A stretch of 64,000 bases of DNA from Sialis fuliginosa (GCA_961205875.1 OY540812.1:24623098-24687097); one strand, 5' to 3'; shown: positions 1 through 11,994, counted from the stretch's first letter. Notes: a model not told the origin generated them from the letters alone. A program made the numbers and translations.

Positions 1-870
1 GTTTTTTCTCAGAAAAATATAAAGAATTTAATAAAATCATTTTTAGCCACTAGAACGTCGATTGGTTGGTTAGTGTACTCGAAATAGCTGTAATCCGCTC
101 GCCCTATTATACGAAATGGTATTTTCAGTACTGACCAACATCAAAACAAAGCCGCGCTCACTCATCACATTAAATTTAATTTAAAATATTTTAAGTAAAC
201 TCAATTAGTTAGTTAAGTTAATGTCGAAAAATATACAAATAATATTTTGTTCAAAGATGTACTCGAGATAAGTTATTAACTTGTTATTAATTATTATTGA
301 TATTAAATTTCGCTATTAATCACAATTATGAGTGATTCAATTCAAAAAGTTTGAGAAATACTGGTATAGAACATAGTTTCATGTGAACGCGCTGGCGGAA
401 GGGGTAAATTTTGTTACATTTTATTTTCTCACGATGCTAAGCTACTGCGTATGAGCAATAATACGATTTTTGAACAGTCGTTATTAAAAATTTGTTGTGT
501 AAAGATTGATGCTGCTACAAGTGATTTTTTATAATTCTGTTGTTTAATCCAATAATTGTTTTTAACGTTTATTGAATATATATCTGTTATAATTCAGGTA
601 ACTTTTTCACCTACTTACATCTTTAAGCTGTAGCCATTTGTCTAAACAAATGATTTTTATTTTTGGAGTTAAAATTTTAAGGCAAAAGAAATATTTTCTT
701 GTTTCAAATAATTTTTTTCCAAAACTAAGATTTTAATATTTGAAATGTGTAATCAAATTTTGATCAGTGTTTTAAAATTTCACGACAAATAAGTATAACT
801 TCTAACGCGTGTACATAAGTACACATACCCACTTTTTGTTTTGTTTTTTATAGACATGGATCATAAATAT
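1..870. other. AT-rich upstream region, no gene recognised
   Basis: No open frame with family resemblance was found on either strand. The stretch lies directly upstream of the DUF4806-like pseudogene and could hold its old promoter or first exons, but I see no motif that shows this. Short poly-T and poly-A runs are common. Confidence 0.5.
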
Positions 871-874
871 CGTC

Positions 875-899
875 TTATATTATATTATATTATATTATA
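875..899. repeat. (TTATA)5 microsatellite
   Basis: Five perfect 5-bp units lie just before the first recognisable coding segment of the DUF4806-like pseudogene. Confidence 0.85.
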
Positions 900-905
900 T
901 ATACA

Positions 906-2262
906 TGGCTTCATTTTGAAGAAGATTCTGATAAGGTATATTGCAAATATATGCCAGGCCTGCTTGATGATCCAAATGTATGCGAAGAACTGCAAGAAAT
1001 GGTGAAAAATTTAGAACCACCCAAATCTACATAGCCAACATTTCTAGTGGATATTCGCGGAAGTGCTCGTAAGTAATGATATGTTATTTTAAAATAAATT
1101 CTTTACCACAATATTAATTTTTTTACATTTTATTAATTTTTGATGAGCAAAAAAAATATTTTGACATATTATTAATCAATTTTTTAGATACTTATAAAGA
1201 AGCTGAAAATAAAATCGTTGAGTTAGAAACAAAACCATATGTATACTCGACAGCAAATGAAGAATCTGCAAAAAAAAAGCAGATACTGATAAGAAGGCTC
1301 TGAAGCGCAAATTTGTTGCAAAGAATAAAGAGCTCATTAACAAACAATTTAGTCAAGCAGCATTGAAATGGACAGACGATCTTGGTATAAAAATTCGTAA
1401 GTAGTTTTAATTTTTTTTGGTAAAATTTTTTGTTATAAATATGCAACAAATATATTTTTTTTAATGTTAGATTCATCTAATCCTAAAAGTCAACACACAA
1501 AAAGAAAAAAATTGAATTCTAAATCGATTTCAATCCCAAGTTGTCACCCATCTGATGACACTGACATTAAGTCAACTTCAACGGAATTTTCCAGTGATGA
1601 AGACAACACTAACGGATTAGATCCAAACAATATATTAAATCCAAAAAGGATTGTAAAAAAAAAACGCTGAAGAAAAACTCGAGACCAGTGCAAATCAACC
1701 AATGACAATAGGTAAAAACATACATCGTTTTTTTTTTCTTTAATGTGTATTGGAAACGTGATTTTTTTTGTTACAGAAGATCTGCATCAATTCATATCGA
1801 GCTGTTTTGTAAGCATCGGCAAACGTTTGTCAAATTTAGGAAGTCAATTAACCAATTATTCAACCAGATTACAAAGCCTTGAAAATGTCATTGAAAAACT
1901 TCATAATTCAACAAGCATTTTGAGTGACGAAATCAGTAACTCTGAGAGTGAATTTGACATGATTCTTCCACTACAAAATGAAGAAAGTTTTATTAAATTT
2001 AATGATAAAATTAAAAATGATGTTGATTTTAAAAAAAAATTGGTAAGTAATCACAAATAAAATTATTATTTTTTTATATAAGCCCTATTTTATATAATTC
2101 GTTTATAAGACATGAATAATAATTTTCTTTTTTTAGATTTACAAATTGTTATGCTAAATAAACAAGACAGTAGATATAACCAAGAATATTGGAAAGATAC
2201 TCCGTGCCTACATTACTCGTGATTTGGCAATTAATTATGTGGCAATCAAAACGTCAGAATAA
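906..2262 (+). pseudogene. DUF4806-like gene, five exon remnants, broken
   Basis: Five coding-like segments are separated by short introns with good splice signals: about 906-1068, 1188-1396, 1471-1711, 1777-2042 and 2137-2262. Each donor is GTAAGT-like or GTAAAA and each acceptor is a T-run plus AG. The fourth exon ends with LPLQNEESFIKFNDKIKND and the fifth reads IGKILRAYITRDLAINY; together they resemble the C-terminal DUF4806 domain, whose function is not established. The third exon is Ser/Thr/Asp-rich, suggesting a disordered linker. The frame is broken by a TAG in exon 1, a TAA early in exon 5, and frame changes at two A-runs (near 1269-1277 and 1657-1666). Homopolymer shifts could be assembly errors, but the two stops argue for a pseudogene. 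Retained introns mean it is a DNA duplicate or decayed gene, not a retrocopy. The true 5' end is not identified. Confidence 0.6.
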
Positions 2263-2527
2263 TCTTCAAAAAAAATTTAAAATTTGTGTTAGCATTAAAT
2301 TATGTTATTATTTTCATAATATAAATTATTGATAACACTGTTATAATTAATGACATATGTTTAATTGTTAATTAAATAATTAATAAATTAATATTTAATA
2401 AATATTTTATATTTAACACTAAAATACGCTGTTGTAGCATTCATTGATTTAACAATTTTTTTCAGTAAAATTACAGTCTGATATTGAAATAAAGCTATGC
2501 AAGTTATATCCCGATGCATAGTAATAT

Positions 2528-3288
2528 TGCAACGAGCGGTTTGTATTTTTTTCAAATTGACTTGATGTAAGTTGGGTAGTAAAAATTCAATACTGCAACA
2601 AATAGTTTGTAATTTTTCGAAACTAAATTGGTATTAGTTGGGTTGAAAAATTACGATATATGGTTGTAAAATTACTAAATGTATTTAATCTAATTTGTTT
2701 AGTAAAATTCCGACTATTGTATTGTAATATTACTAAACAATTTTTTAATAAAGGTTAGTAATATTGCAACAAATAGTTTGTAATTTTTCTAAACTAAATT
2801 GGTATAAATTGTCTAGTATTATTACAATAAATTTTTGTAAAATTACTAAAATTATTAGAAACATTTGGCTTAGTAAAATTACGAATAATGTACAGTAATA
2901 TTACTAAACATAAGTCTAGTAAATGATTAGTAATTTTGCGACAGATGATTTGTAATAGTTTAAAATTGAGTTGTGATAAATTGTATAGTAAATTTACAAA
3001 ACTGTGTTCCATAATTCCGAAAATTGTGGTGCGTAAAAACTTCCTACACATTTTTGTAAAATTACTAAAATTATTAGAAACATTTGGCTTAGTAAAATTA
3101 CGAATAATGTACAGTAATATTACTAAACATAAGTCTAGTAAATGATTAGTAATTTTGCGACAGATGATTTGTAATAGTTTAAAATTGAGTTGTGATAAAT
3201 TGTATAGTAAATTTACAAAACTGTGTTCCATAATTCCGAAAATTGTGGTGCGTAAAAACTTCCTACACATTTTTGTAAAATTACTAAA
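2528..3288. repeat. Degenerate repeat array with a perfect 219-bp tandem duplication
   Basis: A motif with the core TTTGTAATTTTTC followed by an AAATTGG-type tail recurs near 2528, 2597, 2767, 2938 and 3157. Spacing is about 170 bp in the middle copies. From 2831 the sequence becomes an exact tandem duplication of period 219 bp (2831-3049 and 3050-3268), followed by 20 more bases of a third copy. No difference is visible between the two 219-bp copies. Because 219 is a multiple of three, a minus-strand frame reads through both copies as a duplicated 73-residue segment, but this is a by-product and not evidence of a gene. Confidence 0.85.
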
Positions 3289-3901
3289 GAAATTTTTGAC
3301 AGTGTAGAGAAATGCAAAAACCTCGAGAAATACATAAGGTATAATAAATTAAGAAAAATATATAATACATTACATAATTATAAATCCATAAGTAATATAA
3401 TATTAAATATAAATACATAAGTAATACATTTATAAGAAGTCGCCATAAACAGAAGAAAAGAAAAACATTTGAATCTGAAAATACAAATGCCGAAAACTGT
3501 TACAAATTCAGTATTATTTCTCATAAGGCAAATATGTACAGTCACCTTCATTAATGGTCTTGCAGTTTGTATTCATTTTCGTTTATCACAAACTTAGTAG
3601 GCTCCCCCCATTTGATTATTATAATATTTAAATCATTTCTCCATGTATCAAACAAAGACCGATATTATGAAATTCATTTGCTAGATAAAGAACTACTCTT
3701 CGTTTATAGTACTCATATAAATTTGTGCAATTAAATTATTACGTAATCTATTGAAAATTGTACCTATACGTAAATTTTGTGGCAATAAATATTTAATATT
3801 CCAAATTTTAGTATTTAAATATATTAAACTTGATAGAAAAAGATAACCGATGATGTTTGTCTTTAAATTTGGAATCTGTTGTAAGCGATTCTAGCCTTTA
3901 G
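3289..3901. other. AT-rich spacer, nothing recognised
   Basis: No repeat arm, coding remnant or RNA gene could be identified by reading both strands. Confidence 0.4.
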
Positions 3902-4144
3902 GGTGCCAGACAAGTTCTGCAGGCGACTGTACATACATTTTTAAATGCAAAATTTTGTGGCCAGAACGGACATATACAAACGGGTAGTTTTAAATCTCAG
4001 AAACAAATTATTAGTTTTCAAAATAATGATGGTAGATTGGAAGAATCAATTTATATCGTAAATTCAATATCAGACAAAAATGTAAAGCTTAATTACCGTA
4101 CAAATTCGAAATTGATGCTGTATTTAGAAAAATGTGTCCATTAA
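3902..4144 (+). other. Possible coding remnant, family unknown
   Basis: A stop-free frame of 80 codons with no ATG start runs between a TAG and a TAA. It contains the residues FCGQNGHIQTGSFKSQKQI and later KLNYRTNSKLMLYLEKC. The composition (mixed polar residues, few runs of F/K/N/I) is less random-looking than most AT-rich frames here, so it may be a decayed exon. I do not recognise the family. It ends directly before a foldback element that may have truncated it. Confidence 0.25.
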
Positions 4145-4191
4145 AACAAATGTTATCTATATTTGTCAAGCTGAAGAGTATTATTACTTAT

Positions 4192-5401
4192 AGACAAGAT
4201 TAATTGCGGAAAAACGGTCGCTGTGCGAAAAAACCCAAGTGAAGTTACCGAGATTATCTTTATTTGGGCATAAGAAATAACGTGTGAAAAGTCCATTGCG
4301 AAATCGTGTGCGCAAAAAAAGTTATTCAAGGTCAAAAGTTGCGAAAATCGTTTTTTTCAAATATCTCGTAAACTATTGGTTTTACGGCAATTTTGTTAGT
4401 ATAAAATTTATTCTTTAGCTAATTTTACATAAAAAAGTCACATAGAAAATTTCCGTAGGACCAATAGTACTCGAGATATACGATTGAGAAGAATTGGAGT
4501 AAAGCGCTTACTCCACTACATGTTATGTACAGTAGTGTATACTAATATACTTATAATGTAAGGCTTTTATGCTTAGGAGAGTTTAATTTACACATTTATA
4601 TTTTTACATTACATATTGTTATAAAGATTGTCTAGTTAATAAATTAAATATTGTCATAAACCATAACCCATGAACTAAGTACAGGGAAACCATATAAAAC
4701 AAAATGCGTCTTGTATTGTATTGTAAATGTGGTGGGGAATTGAATGTATCACAACGTTTAACTTTTCTCAGTCGTATATCTGAAGAACTATTGATCCTAC
4801 GGAAATTTTGTATAGAACCTTTTTTGTGTAAAATTAGTTGTTTTATAATTACGATCAACAGTCACGATCTGGCCACTCTATAAAGTTTCACTACAAATCA
4901 AACAAGAATTATTTGCTATTATAATAGTAATACAAAATATTTCTATATGAAACACCACAGACAAAAAAATATGAATATGTAAATTAAACAACTCTCCTAA
5001 GCATAAAAGCCTTATATTATAAGTATATTAGTATACACTACCGTCCTACTGTACATAACATGTAGTGGAGTACGTGCTTTACTCTAATTGTTCTCAGCCG
5101 TATATCTCGAAAACTATTGGTCCTACGGGAATTTTGTATAGAATTTTTTTTGTGTAAAATTAGCTAAAGAATAAATTTTATAATAACTAAAATTGCCGTA
5201 AAATCAATGGTTTACGAGATATTTGGAAAAAAAAAACGATTTTCGCGACCTTTGGCCTTGAATAACTTTGTTTACGCACACGATTTCGCAATGGACTTTT
5301 CACACATTATTTCTTATGCTCAAATAAAGATAACCCCGGTGAGAAAACTTCGCTTGGATTTTTTTCGCTCAGCGATCGTTTTTTCGCCTTATTTTCCTGG
5401 G
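4192..5401. mobile_element. Foldback element, CCCAGGAAAATAAGG family, copy 1
   Basis: The left part (about 4192-4560) and the right part (about 4985-5401) are imperfect inverted repeats of each other. Both include a block around AAGTCCATTGCGAAATCGTG and its complement, and both include a sequence around ATATCTCGTAAACTATTGG. The right end is intact (CCTTATTTTCCTGGG), and the left terminus has decayed. The spacer holds a third partial copy of the arm (about 4690-4860). A second copy of the family lies at 29707-30387. There is no transposase. Confidence 0.7.
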
Positions 5402-5895
5402 CTAATAATAAAGAACATTTTGGCAAACTTTATATACTACACGATAATGTTATATCAATTCTTGGCTGAGTGGTTATATCAAATACAATTCAATTTGGTT
5501 AAAATTTACAAAACTGTAGCTTTTATAATGAAAATTTAGACCAAATTAAATGAGAACGTAATTGTATCATACGTTCTAAAAGATCAAGTTGAAAAAGAAA
5601 TTCATCATTAAGAAAACGACTTATTCAGCATGGTAGCATGGTGGGGCACTCCTGTTGCTCCTGTTATTAAAAAAATGACCGAATATGATTAGGGGAAGAT
5701 GGAGAGCGTTCATACAGGTGGAATAATAAGTATACTAACTATATTTGCTATTCAGTCGTTACAATATGTTTTTTTTGTTTTTATTTTAAGATTTAATTTA
5801 TTGTATTTTTTGTTTTGTTTAATTTTCATTTTTTGTTATAAAGATATAAGGCCTGGCGCATATTGAACCCAGCCCAGACCCACGCTAGTTCCACG
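5402..5895. other. Spacer between foldback and HARBI1-like remnant
   Basis: AT-rich. It probably contains the untranslated or terminal part of the Harbinger-type element that follows, but I could not identify its end. No other feature is seen. Confidence 0.35.
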
Positions 5896-6305
5896 ATGGC
5901 TGCGAAAGAGCAATAATTTATCGATTTTGAATTTGAATCTGAGAACGAGGAAAGATTGTTTTACTCATTTACTATATTTACCTAATAGAAAAAGAAAAAA
6001 AAGAAACTCCATATTTACAAAAAAGACAATCATAATGAGTTTATTAAATTATGTAGTGAAGTTACAGACAATGTATTTAAAGAGTCATTTCGATTAAATA
6101 GAAGACAGTTTAATGAAGTTAATGAATTAATTAAAGAGCGCATTACTGGTAAATAGTGCAATGCGCAAATACCTATTGAAAGTGAAGAATAACTAGCCGT
6201 ATGTCTGAGGTAAATATCTTGAATAAATTAAATGATAAATTTAAAAACTCGACCAACACGAACTTTTATATTATTACAGAGATTTAACACGGTACGTGTT
6301 TCCCA
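5896..6305 (+). pseudogene. PIF/Harbinger (HARBI1-like) transposase fragment
   Basis: The frame includes RLNRRQFNEVNELIKERIT followed by a degraded IPIESEExLAVCLR. This matches the helical N-terminal part of HARBI1-type transposases, which in relatives reads roughly as a YLRM-x-QF-x-L-x-LI stretch followed by a PSEERLAVTLRFLA motif. A GT donor at 6210 and a TTACAG acceptor at 6277-6279 bracket a short intron inside the LAVCLR/YL motif. There are in-frame stops in the first exon and one in place of the arginine of the ERLAV-type motif, and the catalytic DDE region is absent. A copy of the GCCATGGG-family repeat begins at about 6300 and cuts it off. An ATG at 5896 is plausible but is followed by a stop after six codons. 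Confidence 0.65.
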
Positions 6306-6480
6306 TAGGTACCATGGGACTTTCTTATACGTAATACTGAAAGTGAACAGTGTGGGTGAGTCTAAATAATTTTTTTTTAATTCTTTCTGGCTACATCATA
6401 AATGTTGGAAAAAAATTTATGGGGAATAAATTATAGATAATAACATGTTCACTTTTTTTATTTCAAAAATAATTCGAAAA
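6300..6480 (+). repeat. GCCATGGG-family repeat, one end only
   Basis: The sequence around ATGGGACTTTCTTATACG matches the termini of the palindromic element at 57236-57609 and the end at 55982. Only one terminus is visible. It directly follows the Harbinger-like fragment. Confidence 0.55.
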
Positions 6481-6519
6481 TATAAAATAGTCTTTTTCAG
6501 AAGTGTTTCTGAAACACTT

Positions 6520-6553
6520 CAGAAGAAGACTCCGACATGAGAGTCGAAACGTC
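6520..6553 (+). other. Degenerate hammerhead-like motif
   Basis: The order is a CAGAAGA block in place of CTGATGA, one base, a 5-bp hairpin (GACTC 6528-6532 with GAGTC 6541-6545), then GAAAC and GTC. This is the layout of the two better candidates at 36306 and 47542, but a core residue differs, so it is probably not active. A perfect hairpin (AAGTGTTTC/GAAACACTT) lies immediately upstream. Confidence 0.25.
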
Positions 6554-6770
6554 AAGTAGTATAATACGACAACGTGGACAACAGCCCGGAAAGTAAGTTC
6601 TTATGGACAACGGTCACGAAAACCTACAGAAGAAAAAATTTCTACCTCGCATAAATGTAATTTTTATCATTAAATGCTAAAAAAGAAATACCCTCAGATG
6701 ACCCAGATTTAATTTTCCGCAATTATCTAATCAACGGACCAAAAAATATATGCCATATACATTAGAGTGT

Positions 6771-7407
6771 TTTTTAAATTTTTTTTATTTTTTTTTTCGG
6801 TCCCACAGGCCTATGTTTTAGCTTAGGATCAAAAGTTCATTGTCCCAAAATGTCAGACTCATAGATCAAACCTGTGGACGGCACAAACCGAGTCTTTTTT
6901 CCATTTGATTAACATGGGAAAAATTACTTTTTTACTTACGCGTGAATATCTCGTTGAAAATTTTTTTTTTTTTTAATTTCTCGGGGGAATATTTTGTAGA
7001 GAATTAAGTGCTCAATTCATAAATCCAATAAATTTTATGAAATGTTTGTTTAAAAAATACCATAAAAATTGGATTTTACTTTTTATAATATTGTTTAAAC
7101 AAACATAGTTACCTTTAAAAATATTCGATCTATGAATTGAGCACTTGGGATCTTTTTTGTAAGAAATTTAATTCTCTATGATATGCTGTAAGAAATTAAA
7201 ATAAATAAATTTTTCAACGAGATATGCACGCATAAGTAAAAAAGTAATTTTTCCCATGTTAATCAAATGGGAAAAAGACTCGGTTTGCGCCGTCCACAGG
7301 TTTGATCTATGAGTCTGAAATTTTGGGATAATTAACTTTTGATCCAAAGCTAAAACATAATCCTGCGGGATTGAAAAAATAAAAATAAATTTAAAAAACA
7401 CCCTAAT
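6771..7407. mobile_element. Foldback MITE, ATTAGGGTGTTTTTTAA termini
   Basis: The arms at about 6771-7065 and 7105-7407 are inverted copies. Outer ends ATTAGAGTGTTTTTTAA and the complement of ATTAGGGTGTTTTTTAA agree except for one base. Inner landmarks such as TGAATTGAGCACTT appear in both arms. The loop is about 40 bp. There is no coding capacity, and one minus-strand frame of 77 codons lies entirely within an arm. Confidence 0.8.
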
Positions 7408-7650
7408 ATATGTACATACTTGCTTTAAATGTTGTCATACGCGTGAAATCTAGACGAGAATTAGGGGGGAAGGATGCATTTTATTTCTGTAAATAATTTA
7501 TGAATGACTGTCTTTTTGTTACACGTAACTGAAATTGAGAGTGTAACAACTATCATTATACTTTTGTTTTAAAAAAAAATTATTAAAATATAAGTAAGTT
7601 TTCTTAATACGTGCCTAACGTAATCAATATATTTTGTTGTCTTTTCATTA

Positions 7651-8319
7651 CATACTTGCTAATGATTACAAAATGGTAAGTACTACGACACATAAGTTAT
7701 AATACAAAAAATTATAAAATATGAAACAATGTAAAGCAGATGTATGATTAGTGCATTCTTGTTTATAATTAGTGTATTTATTGTGTAAGCTGTGATTTAG
7801 GCCAAGCTTGTCCAACCCGCGGCCCGCGGGCCACATGCGGCCCTCGAGGGTCCTCGGTGCGGCCCACGAGGATAATATAAAAAAATTTAATTAAATAATT
7901 AATAAATTTATATTGAAAGTAGCATGAATAAAAAAAAAAAGGTCTTCAGTTTTATATTCTGGCTTGCGGCCCTTTGTAAACGAAATTAATAAAAATTTCT
8001 GCTATGCGGCCCAGAAGGTTAAAAAGGTTGGACACCTATGACTTAGGCTATCAATGTAAGTCAAATCTAAATAGAAAAATTGGAATTTAGAAATATATTT
8101 TTTATATATTTGTATACATGTACGTTTCGGCACCCTAAGGTCTGTTCCAACCTTCCAATTAAAGGTAAAATGAACAGTTTAAAATTAATTGCAAAAACGT
8201 TACAGTGTTATGATTCAGTAATGGCAGTAATTAAATATCAACAAATATTTGTAATTTAGTACATTTAATTTAAAAAATAATCCAACACTAGGCTATGATC
8301 CAAGACTGATGCCAGTACC
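7651..8319 (-). mobile_element. GGTACTGG-family element, minus-strand copy, interrupted
   Basis: The complement of this stretch matches the element at 17103-17667. The shared blocks are terminus GGTACTGGCATCAGTCTTGG, the TTTGTTGATATTTAATTACT block, TGTGTCGTAGTACTTA and TTTTGTAATCATTAGCAAGT. The far terminus beyond 7651 is not found, so the copy is truncated. A hAT-type MITE (7803-8040) is inserted in its middle. Confidence 0.65.
7803..8040. mobile_element. hAT-type MITE with 8-bp target duplication
   Basis: The ends CAAGCTTGTCCAACC and CATAGGTGTCCAACC (complement) form a terminal inverted repeat beginning CA. The flanks ATTTAGGC (7795-7802) and ACTTAGGC (8041-8048) differ at one base and form an 8-bp duplication, as expected for hAT transposition. 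The interior is unusually GC-rich at both ends (GCGGCCCGCGGGCC), in contrast to its surroundings. A second copy is at 24052-24352. Length is 238 bp, with no coding capacity. Confidence 0.8.
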
Positions 8320-8867
8320 TTATTATTATTTATTACTTTCATTATTATTATAACTATAGTAAGTATATTATAAAGGTAAATGAACACAATCTTATTGTTA
8401 GACGTCATGTCATCAAAGATCTATTAAAAAAATTGTAATGTGTACAATTGATTTTATGGTACGGTTATGTAACTTTTAGAATGCAGAAACCTAACAAATG
8501 TCATATTAAACTTTATTTTATTTTATGATATGAAACAGTAGTAATTCAACATGAGTAATAAAAGAATTTTTTTCGCACTATGATGTGTAAACATCTGTTC
8601 CGCATTTGTTTTGCACATTAAAATGATTCGTGATAAATGTACTATTTAAATCTGAAAATCGATTTTATGTAGTTTATAGTATACCGTTACTGTGATAATG
8701 CATGTTGATAATAGACTTTATGCGTGGCGTTGCCCGCATTTTATATAAATAAAACGTCTGCACTAACATAAATAATAAAATTAAATTTATAGTCTCGCGG
8801 ATTTTTATGTAAAATTAATTGAACTGTAAAAAACCTCCATACATTATTTTGATGTATCTCTTATTCA

Positions 8868-9140
8868 GTGTTTAGACTGAAAAACAAAACAGTAACATCG
8901 TGTCTTTTTGACAAAAGTGCAACAGACTCTATACATTTTTAAATACGAAGTATTTTAAAACACCGTGTTGCTGTTTTGTTTTTGTCTAAACAAGGTATTA
9001 CGCAGTGAGTGTTTATACCAAAATGACAAAACAACAAGGTATTTTTAAAACAACTCGTAGGTATTTAAAAATGTATAGGTTTTGATGCTATTTTGTCAAA
9101 AAATCACCGTGTTGCTGATTTGTCTTTTTGGTCTAAACAC
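8868..9140. mobile_element. 273-bp palindromic MITE, GTGTTTAGAC termini
   Basis: Almost the whole element is self-complementary. Outer GTGTTTAGACTGAAAAAC pairs with GGTCTAAACAC at the right end, and inner blocks such as CTATACATTTTTAAATAC pair with GTATTTAAAAATGTATAG. The central loop is only about 20 bp. There is no gene. Confidence 0.8.
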
Positions 9141-9189
9141 GGCATTAGTTAAACCAGAGTACGGGGTAAATATTTCGTACGTTATTTTT

Positions 9190-9490
9190 GCTTCCTCACA
9201 ATATCGAAGATATGAGAAGCTTTGTGATCGTTTTAAAATGACACAAAATAATTGTCCTCCGATTTCAAAATTTTAAATTGATCTTTCCGTTTCAGGTCAA
9301 GACAAACACTTTTCGTTCCGTGTCTGTCCTCTGAATCCTTATCACACGCATAATTCATAATGATGAATGAAACTTGGTTGGGTCTGGCTTGAGGACGGTC
9401 CCATTTCAAAATTGTGTGTAAGGGGGACAAGTAACAACCCAAAATATTTATTTTTTCAAAATATCTCAAGAACGACACATGTTACGTAAA
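9190..9490 (+). repeat. Dispersed repeat with ATATGAGAAGCTTTGTGATCG
   Basis: The block CGAAGATATGAGAAGCTTT followed by TCCGATTTCAAAATTT and a CTTTCCGTTTCAGGTCA block also occurs around 29570, at 30850-30925 (minus), 31260-31285 (minus) and 31365-31443. At 30850-31443 it forms the arms of a palindrome, so this locus is probably a one-armed remnant of that family. Confidence 0.55.
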
Positions 9491-11994
9491 AATTTTATAG
9501 ATTCTTTTTTATAGAACTATTCTAGAAATATTCCCTTACAAAGATTTATCTCAATTTGCTTCAAAAAATCGTCATTTGATTTTTTTTAAACTGATATTTA
9601 CTTTGACATATTAAATGTCATTTTGACGTTTGCATAAATTTAGATTTAGATTGAAATTGTCAAAAAATTAAAAATATACGTAAAAATAATCAGGTGCGTC
9701 AAGAAAAATTTCGAATTAATATTTTGTTAGTAAAATTGTATAAAAATTTAATGGTTAATCAATGCCAGGCCATTTATCTGAACACTTGATCGGGTTTATT
9801 TAAATTGTTCAATAATTAACTACCTTTGGTGAATTTAGCACGAGGAAGCACTCTGCATTTACTTGGCAGATGTTTTTTTTACTTGCGCGGCTAACTTATT
9901 CACTGCTTAGTTTTTTTAGTGATAGCGTGGTTATATGTATATTAGCAGAGATCCAACACATGCATCTATAAAACATTTGTCCCATGGGACAGTGTCACAT
10001 CTGACAAATGTCACCCTAAACTACGATTTTGCATTAGTACGCATAAAAAATGCATACTAATACAGACGCTGGAGGTCATTTCGTTTGAAAAAATTAAGGT
10101 GACGCAATTTTTTTCCAGAATATAAAATGTAAAAATTGTGACCTCGAGATCAATCTAATATAAGATGTATAGCATTTCAAATTGAGTGAAAAATTACCTG
10201 AAGATTTTCCTATTATTGCATATTACATATTATTTTCACGAACTTTGATGTAGTGTATAACTTATACTTACTAGATTTAACTAGATTGATCTCAAGACCA
10301 CAATTTTGATAGCATGTTGTATGACTATTTTACCATAAGCTGCCTTCATATCATTTTTTTAAAGTGTCTTACAATTAGATGAGAAATTCGACATCAAAAA
10401 TTTCTAATTTTCATTTTTGAAAGGACGTAATTTTTATGAGCCTAGAGATAAACAATCAAAATTTTAACTGTGGGTATTTTAGACCTAACTATAAAACTAC
10501 AATTAATATAAATTTCGAAAAACTTTATTAACATGAAAATTTTGGGGCTTAAAATTATAATTTTTCATATCTAATTGTTACTTATAATAATTAGGTATGT
10601 CAAAAGAAATGTACTATTAGAGAAAAATATAGTTTAATTTTTTTTAAATGCAATGATTTTTAGTATTTTTACCCGAAATCATTATCTTTTATTGACTCTT
10701 ATCCTCCAACTTACAAATCTGACTGAAACATTGTTTCGAACTGCTAATTAATAAGGTAAATAATATACAAAATATAAAGACAATAAAAAAAGTTAAGCAA
10801 TCAATTTTCTTAGAAGGGTAATTTTTGATGGAATTACAATGCACCTTCTCATTGCTAAAGGGTCAATAAAATATATTCTGAAAAAATAATTGCGTAGCTC
10901 TAATTTTCAAACCAGCGGTGCCCAGTCTATACACAACAAAAACAAAAATAACAATTTCTAGGATTTTTTCGAACCTGAATCCAAAAAAAAATCGGATATT
11001 GTTAAATATGAACAAACAATTATATATTACAATACAATCAAACCAAATACGAACTATAAATAAATTCTTCTACCAGAAATTCAATGAAAACGTTTGATAG
11101 CTTGTTCTTTTCTCTTGAAAATATGTTTTTTTTTCATCCCCGTACGATTGTTTTTGACCACGTTATTTACTGTCAAAGTAAAAATAATACTTTTAACTTT
11201 AAAACCTGTATATCCTGAAATAATGAGCGCACAATAATCGGCTTGATATCATTAAAAAGCTGAAAGTGTCCTCTTTAAAATTCTGACATACGATTTTGTA
11301 AAAAAAAATATTCCTCTAATGATTTTTGTTTTTAAAACATGTAAAAAAAACGATATTTTCTCATTTTTTAGTTATCTGGCCGCCAATTTGTTAAAAAGCC
11401 AAAAGTTTCTCTGATTTTTTTTCTTCATGTTCACAGCTGTCAAATGTTTTATTTAATTAAAGCATATGTATTTTATCATTTTCAGCTTTGAAAAACGATA
11501 GGAAATGGAAAATTTTCAAATTACCGTATCTCCACGAAAAATAATTCAATTTTAATGAGCCAGGGCTTTTATTGAAACTGACAGTTTCTAGTTTTTAAAT
11601 AATAAACTAAAAAAAAATAATCTCTTCCCCACCAGGCTTTCAAAGAAAAACAGTTGTTTTTTTAATGATTTATGGACTTTAAGAGGGTCTGTAGAGTTAA
11701 AAAACAAATTTTGAAAAAAAATTGAATAAAATCATTTTCAAAGGTGTTCTTTTCCCTTCAATATCCTTTTTTTAATCTCTACGAATTTCAATTAAGGAAG
11801 AAATGGGCAGGCCGCTAATAAAAAATATGAGGTTAACTCCTTAAACTCTAAAATTATTTAAATATTCACAACTTGCAAGGGTAAAAAGGGTGCTAAGGAC
11901 GTTATGGCTGTATGAAAGCAGGTGTTTCGTATTTCGTCTTTTTAAAGAATGGTATAATTATGGAGGATGATGACGAATTTCAAGTAGAGGTATT
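9491..11994. other. AT-rich region with one small inverted pair
   Basis: No gene or RNA gene was recognised. One inverted pair is visible: AATTGTGACCTCGAGATCAA (10133-10152) against TTGATCTCAAGACCACAATT (10284-10303), enclosing about 130 bp. The rest contains poly-T tracts and ATATCTC-type motifs typical of decayed foldback arms, which I could not delimit. Confidence 0.4.

Noticed and set aside
2794-3270. 158-codon minus-strand frame, the longest in the window
   Set aside because: It is the read-through of a 219-bp perfect tandem repeat (73 codons twice) in AT-rich sequence and has no family resemblance.
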